Positions 32,301 through 36,417 of a DNA stretch of 36,417 nucleotides are shown in pieces; positions within the stretch are counted from its first letter, which is position 1, and each line of letters opens with the position of its first letter. The notes under the pieces are model-generated. The model made no database searches and was not told the origin of the DNA. It worked only from the letters and a program-made list of their open reading frames with translations. Both the position numbers and the translations under genes were made by a program. The DNA comes from Nitrolancea sp040255925 (GTDB lineage Bacteria; Chloroflexota; Chloroflexia; Thermomicrobiales; Thermomicrobiaceae), in NCBI GenBank assembly GCA_040255925.1, contig JBDZVX010000009.1, forward strand, positions 1 through 36,417. The letters run 5' to 3'.

Positions 32301-33236
32301 ATGCGCATCGTGTCACTCCTGCCGAGCGTTACCGAGATCTGCTACACGCTTGGGCTCTCGGACCGGGTAGCCGGCGTTACCCATGACTGTGATTATCCGC
32401 CCGCGGCGCGGCAGAAGCCGCGTGTAACGCGGAGTCTCCTGCCGGATGAAGTCACTGATGGCGCCGAGGTCAACCGTTTCCTCTCCCAGCGTGGCCGGGA
32501 AGGGAATGCCCTCTATGGGTTGGACTTCGATAAGCTGGCGGAACTTAAGCCCGATCTGATTTTCACGCAACGGCTCTGCGACATTTGCACCGTTCCGTAC
32601 TCGGATGTCCTGGCGGCTGTCAAGCGTTTACCGAAGCCCCTGCGGGTAGTCACGATCGATCCGCAAACTCTGGATGAGGCGCTGGAAGTGGTCCGGGAAA
32701 TCGGTGAACTGACCGGAAGGCCGCAGACGGCCGGGGCGGTCCTTCGGGCGCTTCGCCAGCGGGTGCAGTACATCAATGATCATGTCGACCGCATGGCCAT
32801 CCCGCGCCGGGTAGTCTGCCTGGATGGGTTGGACCCGCCGACGGTTGCCGGGAACTGGGTGCCGGAGATGGTCAGGATTGCCGGCGGAGAGGATATGCTC
32901 GGCCGTGCCGGTGAGTCATCGTTCGAGGTGGATTGGCGGCAGGTGGTGGATGTCTCGCCGGAAGCCTTGATCCTGATGCCGCGCGGGTACAGCCTGGAGC
33001 GCACGGTGAGCGAAACGTCGAAGCTTCCCGGCCTGCTGCAGTTGGCCGTGGTTCCGGCCGTCCAGCACGAACAGGTGTATGCCGTGGATGGCAGCTATTT
33101 CAACCGGCCCGGCCCGCGGCTGGTGGGCGGCATCGAGATCCTGGCGGGCGTTATCCACCCGGAGGCGTTCGCCCGGATCGGCACCCCCGGATCGATCCAG
33201 TCCGTGCACATCCGTTCGATGGAACAGGTTTCGTGA
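32301..33236 (+). CDS. cobalamin-binding protein (BtuF-like), without signal peptide
   Basis: A 311-residue helical-backbone (class III) binding protein: MRIVSLLPSVTEICYTLG, VAGVTHDCDYPP, LAELKPDLIFTQRLCDICTVPY, RVVTIDPQTLDEALEVVREIGELTG, VVCLDGLDPPTVAGNWVPEMVRIAGGED and VYAVDGSYFNRPGPRLVGGIEIL. It resembles the BtuF-type cobalamin-binding proteins that lack a secretion signal and are probably cytoplasmic. The stop overlaps the start of an ECF S-component gene as GTGA, so the two are coupled and may both act in vitamin uptake or retention. nrdJ, which needs B12, lies about 3 kb downstream. The ligand is inferred from family and context. Confidence 0.85.
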   Translation: MRIVSLLPSVTEICYTLGLSDRVAGVTHDCDYPPAARQKPRVTRSLLPDEVTDGAEVNRFLSQRGREGNALYGLDFDKLAELKPDLIFTQRLCDICTVPYSDVLAAVKRLPKPLRVVTIDPQTLDEALEVVREIGELTGRPQTAGAVLRALRQRVQYINDHVDRMAIPRRVVCLDGLDPPTVAGNWVPEMVRIAGGEDMLGRAGESSFEVDWRQVVDVSPEALILMPRGYSLERTVSETSKLPGLLQLAVVPAVQHEQVYAVDGSYFNRPGPRLVGGIEILAGVIHPEAFARIGTPGSIQSVHIRSMEQVS

Positions 33237-34072
33237 GTTCGCGGCGCCGGACTGTCGCCTCGCCGCTCGTGCTGTTTGCCAGCGTTGTGGGCGCGCTCAC
33301 CCTCCTGTATCCCTTTCTCCTTCCAGCCTTTGGGGGTCCGGAGCGGATCGCCGGTCACGGGATTCTGGTCCCGGTGCTCTTCTCGCTGCTGGCGGTTGTC
33401 TGCTTGCTGACCATCGTGCTGGATGTCCAGCGCGGCGTGATCGGCCTAGGAGCATCCGGCTCGAAGATGATCGCGCTGCTCGGGGTACTGGTCGCCGCTG
33501 ACGCATCGCTCCGGCTGATCCCGAGCCTGCTCGGCGCGTCGCCGGTCTTCCTGCTGATCATCCTGGCCGGCTTCGCCTACGGTGCCGATTTCGGGTTCCT
33601 GATGGGCGCGCTCACCTTGCTCGTCTCGGCCTTCATCACCGGCGGGCTCGGACCCTGGCTGCCGTTCCAGATGCTCGCGGCGGGCTGGACCGGGCTGACC
33701 GCAGGCTGGCTGCCGCGTCTTGCCGGCTGGCGCGAGATCGCCCTGCTGGCGGTCTTCGGCGCGGTCTGGGGATTTCTCTTCGGCGCGATCATGAACCTCT
33801 GGTCCTGGCCCTTCGCCGCGCCAGGACTTCAGGCGCAGGCCGGTTTGTATTGGGTGCCGGGCATGAGCGCCGATGAGACATTGGGGACCTACGGCCGTTT
33901 CTACCTGGTCACGTCCCTCTTCTACGATCTGTTCCGCGCCGTCGGAAATGTCGTCCTGGTGCTGCTGCTTGCCCGTCCGGTCCTGGCGCTGCTCGACCGC
34001 TTCCGCGATCGTTTCACCTGGCAGCCGTGGGTACGCTTCGATGAGCCGGCTGAAAAGGCGCCGCTTCCATGA
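33233..34072 (+). CDS. ECF transporter substrate-specificity (S) component-like membrane protein
   Basis: A 279-residue membrane protein with about seven hydrophobic segments: SPLVLFASVVGALTLLYPFLL, GILVPVLFSLLAVVCLLTIVL, the loop GASGSKMIALLGVLVAADASLRL, LIILAGFAYGADFGFLMGALTLLVSAFITGGLGPWLPFQMLAAGWTGL in two blocks, and a long C-terminal part. The segment with GADFGFLMGAL and GPWLPFQM is the pattern of ECF S components, which use shared EcfA/EcfT elsewhere. The start is GTG 33233, overlapping the BtuF-like stop. Cobalamin or a precursor is the best guess from the neighbour. No EcfA/EcfT genes are present here. Confidence 0.82.
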   Translation: MSSRRRTVASPLVLFASVVGALTLLYPFLLPAFGGPERIAGHGILVPVLFSLLAVVCLLTIVLDVQRGVIGLGASGSKMIALLGVLVAADASLRLIPSLLGASPVFLLIILAGFAYGADFGFLMGALTLLVSAFITGGLGPWLPFQMLAAGWTGLTAGWLPRLAGWREIALLAVFGAVWGFLFGAIMNLWSWPFAAPGLQAQAGLYWVPGMSADETLGTYGRFYLVTSLFYDLFRAVGNVVLVLLLARPVLALLDRFRDRFTWQPWVRFDEPAEKAPLP

Positions 34073-34088
34073 CGACCCCGGCGACGTC

Positions 34089-34160
34089 CGCGCGGCGCTA
34101 AAGACACCGCGCTCACTCCACGAAGCCGGCTGAACCCGGCTGCAGGGGTTGAGTTGATCG
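34089..34160. repeat. dispersed repeat, copy 3 (left end only)
   Basis: This stretch matches the left end of the element at 26991-27050: CGCGGCG, the CCGCGCTCAC block, CGAAGCCGG, the hairpin arms AGCCGG/CCGGCT (34124-34129 with 34136-34141) and GGGGTTGAG. The core and right end are missing. It starts just after the S-component gene. Confidence 0.65.
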
Positions 34161-34248
34161 TGCGTGCATGGCCGGCGTCTTCTTGTATGTGGGTGTCGAG
34201 ACCTGCCCTGGCCTGGTATACGAACCAGATTGGTAAGGTGAAGTACTG

Positions 34249-35706
34249 GTGAATCGTTCAGAGCTTCCCGCGCTGTCCTTCGTCGATCCGGACGGTCTGA
34301 ACCGGGCTGAGATCGAGCAATTGGCTCGTCAGGTTCTCTCCCTGGTGCTGGATCATGCAACGACCGCTGCCGGGCGGCCGCCGGTACCGGGGAACATCTC
34401 CCTGGCCGTGCCCTCCGGCATTCCGGACGATCCGACCCCGGAGTCTGATCTCCTGGAGATGCTACCGGGGATTCTGGCCAGCTCGATGAACCCGGCCAAT
34501 CCCGGCTATATCGGTCATATGGACCCACTGCCGTCCACGATGTCGATTCTGGGTGATCTGATCGTCGCGGCGCTCAATAACAACATGTTGAGCCTGGAGA
34601 TGTCGCCGGTCTTTTCGCGGCTGGAGCCGCTGCTGCTCCGGGAGTTCGCGGCGCTCTTCGGTCTCGGGGACCTGGCCGGTGGCGTGCTGCTGAGCGGCGG
34701 CTCCTTGGGGAACCTCCAGGCGCTGACGGTGGCCCGCAACGTCGCCTTCCAGTGCCGCGATACCGGGATTGCCGGCCTCGATCGTCAGCCGGTCCTCTTC
34801 GCGTCGGCCGAGGCGCACACCTCGATTCAGAAGGCGGCGATGATGCTCGGGCTCGGCACCGGATCGGTGATTCCGGTCGCGTCCGGAGCCGGTTCGCGGA
34901 TGGACCCCGTGGAGCTTCGCCGGGCGATCGAGCGGGCCAACGCCGCGGGGCAAGCGCCCTTCTGCGTCGTGGCGACGGCCGGCACCACGACGGTCGGCAG
35001 TATCGATCCACTTGAAGAGATCGGCCGGATCGCGCGGGAGTACGGGCTCTGGTTCCACGTCGATTCCGTCTATGCCGGTGCCCTGATCTTCTCCGCGCGG
35101 CAGCGACACCGCCTCGCTGGGATCGAGCAGGCCGATTCGATCAGCTTCAACCCCCAGAAATGGCTCTACGTGACCAAGACCTGCGCTATGGTGCTGTTTA
35201 AGGATTTCGGAAACCTGGAGCGGGCCTTCCGGGTGCAGTTGCCCTATATGGGGACGACCGACGGTTTCACCAACCTGGGAGAGATCGGCGTGCAGGGCAC
35301 CCGTCATGTCGATATCCTGAAACTCTGGCTGTCACTGCAGCACATCGGCAAGCGCGGCTACGAGCAGCTTATCGACGAGAGCTACCGCCTGACCGACTAT
35401 TTCGTGGCCGAGCTGCGCAAGCGGCCGTTCCTGGAGCTGGCCGCGACACCGGAAACCAGCGTCATCTGCTTCCGTGGTGAGCCCGGCTGGTTGCCCCCGG
35501 ATGCCTGGGATGGCTGGAACGTCGATCTGCACGCCGAGATCCTGAAGACCGCCAATATCTTCCTGTCCCTCCCCCACTACCGGGGCGGCCGCTGGCTCCG
35601 GGCCGTGTTGATCAACCCCCACACCGGGCAGCAGACGATCGATTCGCTCTTCGCCGCTATCGACGCCTACGCGGCCGCTGGCCGGGAGGCCGTTCACCAA
35701 ATCTGA
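34249..35706 (+). CDS. PLP-dependent group II amino acid decarboxylase
   Basis: A 485-residue enzyme with the aspartate-aminotransferase fold. The PLP lysine is K304 in SFNPQKWLYVTKTCAMV, the pyridine-contacting aspartate is in FHVDSVYAGALIF, and NPANPGYIGHMDPLPS near the N-terminus and GVLLSGGSLGNLQAL are group II (glutamate/aromatic amino acid decarboxylase) signatures. It would decarboxylate an L-amino acid to an amine; the substrate could be tyrosine, glutamate, aspartate or an aromatic residue and is not readable here. The start is GTG 34249, with GGTAAGGTGAAG upstream. No transporter or antiporter for the amine is adjacent. Confidence 0.92.
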   Translation: MNRSELPALSFVDPDGLNRAEIEQLARQVLSLVLDHATTAAGRPPVPGNISLAVPSGIPDDPTPESDLLEMLPGILASSMNPANPGYIGHMDPLPSTMSILGDLIVAALNNNMLSLEMSPVFSRLEPLLLREFAALFGLGDLAGGVLLSGGSLGNLQALTVARNVAFQCRDTGIAGLDRQPVLFASAEAHTSIQKAAMMLGLGTGSVIPVASGAGSRMDPVELRRAIERANAAGQAPFCVVATAGTTTVGSIDPLEEIGRIAREYGLWFHVDSVYAGALIFSARQRHRLAGIEQADSISFNPQKWLYVTKTCAMVLFKDFGNLERAFRVQLPYMGTTDGFTNLGEIGVQGTRHVDILKLWLSLQHIGKRGYEQLIDESYRLTDYFVAELRKRPFLELAATPETSVICFRGEPGWLPPDAWDGWNVDLHAEILKTANIFLSLPHYRGGRWLRAVLINPHTGQQTIDSLFAAIDAYAAAGREAVHQI

Positions 35707-35729
35707 TCACCCGCGCTTACCGGACTGCT

Positions 35730-35756
35730 CTCTCCCCTTTCCCAGAATTGGGAGAG
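35730..35756 (+). terminator. possible terminator hairpin after the decarboxylase gene
   Basis: A 7-bp stem CTCTCCC/GGGAGAG begins 24 bases after the stop and can alternatively fold through CCCA/TGGG. There is no T-run, so it may act as a processing structure or as part of a dispersed repeat rather than a strong terminator. Confidence 0.35.
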
Positions 35757-35923
35757 GCTCCGTCCGGGACGGGGGTGAGGGCTTCCCCCGTTCCTCTGAC
35801 AAAAAATCACAGCCGAAGGTGCCGAGCCGGGGTCTTGCGTTCCTCCGGTTTTCCTATTAGACTGATGTACAATGCGTACGTACAGATCGCATGTTCTGGC
35901 GTGATGTGACCTACAGGCAAGCC

Positions 35924-35952
35924 TAGACAGTCAATGGGCAGCCTGATACACT
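35924..35952 (+). promoter_or_regulatory. sigma-70 type promoter for nrdJ
   Basis: TAGACA (35924-35929, five of six) and TACACT (35947-35952, four of six) are 17 bases apart. The -10 hexamer overlaps the first NrdR-box-like site, so bound repressor would block it. Confidence 0.6.
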
Positions 35953-35994
35953 AGATGTTGTGGTCAGGCGGTAGTGAGACACAACATATTGTCG
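35948..35994 (+). promoter_or_regulatory. pair of NrdR-box-like operators upstream of nrdJ
   Basis: ACACTAGATGTTGTGG (35948-35963) and ACACAACATATTGTCG (35979-35994) each match about 13 of 16 positions of the published NrdR consensus (aCaCwAtATaTwGtgt). The starts are 31 bases apart, three helical turns, the spacing typical of NrdR tandem boxes upstream of ribonucleotide reductase genes. Confidence 0.72.
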
Positions 35995-36218
35995 CCACGC
36001 CTCGAAATCCACAAATCTCCAGGACGACGTAAGACTGTTGATTGAGTTGCTGGATTCGCAACTTTCGGTACTATCTATTCCTCGCGAATTCTCGCTGATC
36101 GGCTGTTTTTGGCACGACCGTTGCGGGTGAGGTAAAAGCCGCGCTGCCCCGAAATTCCTGAATCGAGCCGGGGCGGCGATGATGAGATTCGGTGTCTCAG
36201 GAGAGTGAAGAGGGCGCT

Positions 36219-36417
36219 ATGGAAGGTCGCGGGAAACAGAAGCGCAACGGCGCGCAATCGAAAGACACCCGGCGGGATGGGTTGACCATTACACGCGTCT
36301 TTACCCAGCCGGGCCAGGATCCTTTTGACACGATCGCCTGGTCCCGGCGCACGTCGCGCATTACCAACACCGACGGGTCGGTCGTCTTTGAGATGCAGGA
36401 CGCCGAGATTCCCGCGC
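36219..36417 (+). CDS. nrdJ: vitamin B12-dependent (class II) ribonucleotide reductase, N-terminus only
   Basis: The first 66 residues of a gene cut by the window edge. After a basic N-terminus the sequence GLTITRVFTQPGQDPFDTIAW, RRTSRITNTDGSVVFEMQDAEIP (shown in parts) matches the start of adenosylcobalamin-dependent ribonucleotide reductases. GAAGAGG lies five bases before the ATG. The enzyme reduces ribonucleotides to deoxyribonucleotides with a B12 cofactor and needs no oxygen. NrdR-like sites in its promoter support the call. The catalytic part is outside the window. Confidence 0.88.
   Translation, partial: MEGRGKQKRNGAQSKDTRRDGLTITRVFTQPGQDPFDTIAWSRRTSRITNTDGSVVFEMQDAEIPA

Larger units (their letters stand above)
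35707..36218. other. intergenic region and regulatory leader of nrdJ
   Basis: It contains a hairpin (CTCTCCC at 35730-35736 with GGGAGAG at 35750-35756) just after the decarboxylase gene, then a GGGTGAGGG-type tail, which resembles a dispersed repeat common in bacterial intergenic DNA. It also holds the nrdJ promoter and paired NrdR-box-like sites. No B12 riboswitch was recognised in the leader of about 260 bases. Confidence 0.5.

Noticed and set aside
35953..36218. Cobalamin riboswitch in the nrdJ leader
   Set aside because: The long leader made this worth checking, but no B12-box sequence or characteristic core was found.
1..36417. CRISPR arrays, rRNA or tRNA genes, prophage or a defence island
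   Set aside because: I saw no regularly spaced direct repeats, no rRNA-like stretches, no cloverleaf candidates and no phage structural, nuclease or restriction genes, although a manual scan can miss a tRNA.

Overview
The window is high-GC bacterial chromosome with tightly packed genes and many overlapping start/stop pairs. Gene content suggests a Chloroflexota lineage, most likely Thermomicrobia (Sphaerobacter/Nitrolancea-like). The signs are a short RpoD-type sigma factor, DUF4097/DUF2089 and DrrAB-type ABC pairs, a DsbA/VKOR disulfide module, TrpB2, and a B12-dependent ribonucleotide reductase. This placement is inference from gene families; no rRNA or tRNA gene was seen.

Layout. 1-1125: tail of an arsenic-type operon (aquaglyceroporin and three-cysteine arsenate reductase). 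1297-8116: BrkB-like membrane protein, HD-GYP protein, an orphan hypothetical, a zinc-ribbon membrane protein facing a Ser/Thr kinase, and a YbjQ-family protein. 8117-8785: a decayed patch with an IS630 transposase remnant and a frameshifted YnfA-like gene. 8833-9994: sigma factor with a clear promoter and terminator. 10234-13698: lipoprotein, a DsbA-like protein interrupted by TGA exactly at the first active-site cysteine, VKOR, and TrpB2. 13874-17089: small membrane protein, repeat-rich gap, DUF169, DUF4097 and DUF2089. 17352-21309: DrrAB-type exporter and a large Amt-histidine kinase fusion with one frameshift. 21470-24638: zinc/manganese ABC importer, tandem Fur-type operators and a Fur-family regulator. 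24737-26548: GAF histidine kinase. 26549-27411: a gap with a MITE-like element. 27412-29025: ferredoxin reductase plus Rieske ferredoxin. 29345-35706: dCTP deaminase, Lrp/AsnC regulator, DUF711, cobalamin-binding protein plus ECF S component, and a PLP decarboxylase. The window ends inside nrdJ, which is preceded by a promoter and two NrdR-box-like sites.

Most notable. (1) 11076-11807 reads as one DsbA-like protein if TGA 11358-11360 is selenocysteine, giving U-P-G-C in place of C-P-x-C. A SECIS-like stem-loop lies at the right distance, and the VKOR that would reoxidise it is the next gene. (2) An ammonium transporter is fused to a NarL-type histidine kinase, a probable ammonium sensor. (3) A dispersed repeat family has hairpin-bearing inverted termini, compensatory stem changes and a core that is inverted between two copies. 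(4) Paired operators sit in front of the metal importer (Fur-type) and nrdJ (NrdR-type).

Functional links. Thiol/redox functions (ArsC, DsbA, VKOR, Rieske plus reductase) and deoxynucleotide supply (Dcd, NrdJ, possible B12 uptake) recur across the window. Two single-base frameshifts, both at a Trp TGG missing its T, look like sequence errors but could be real lesions.
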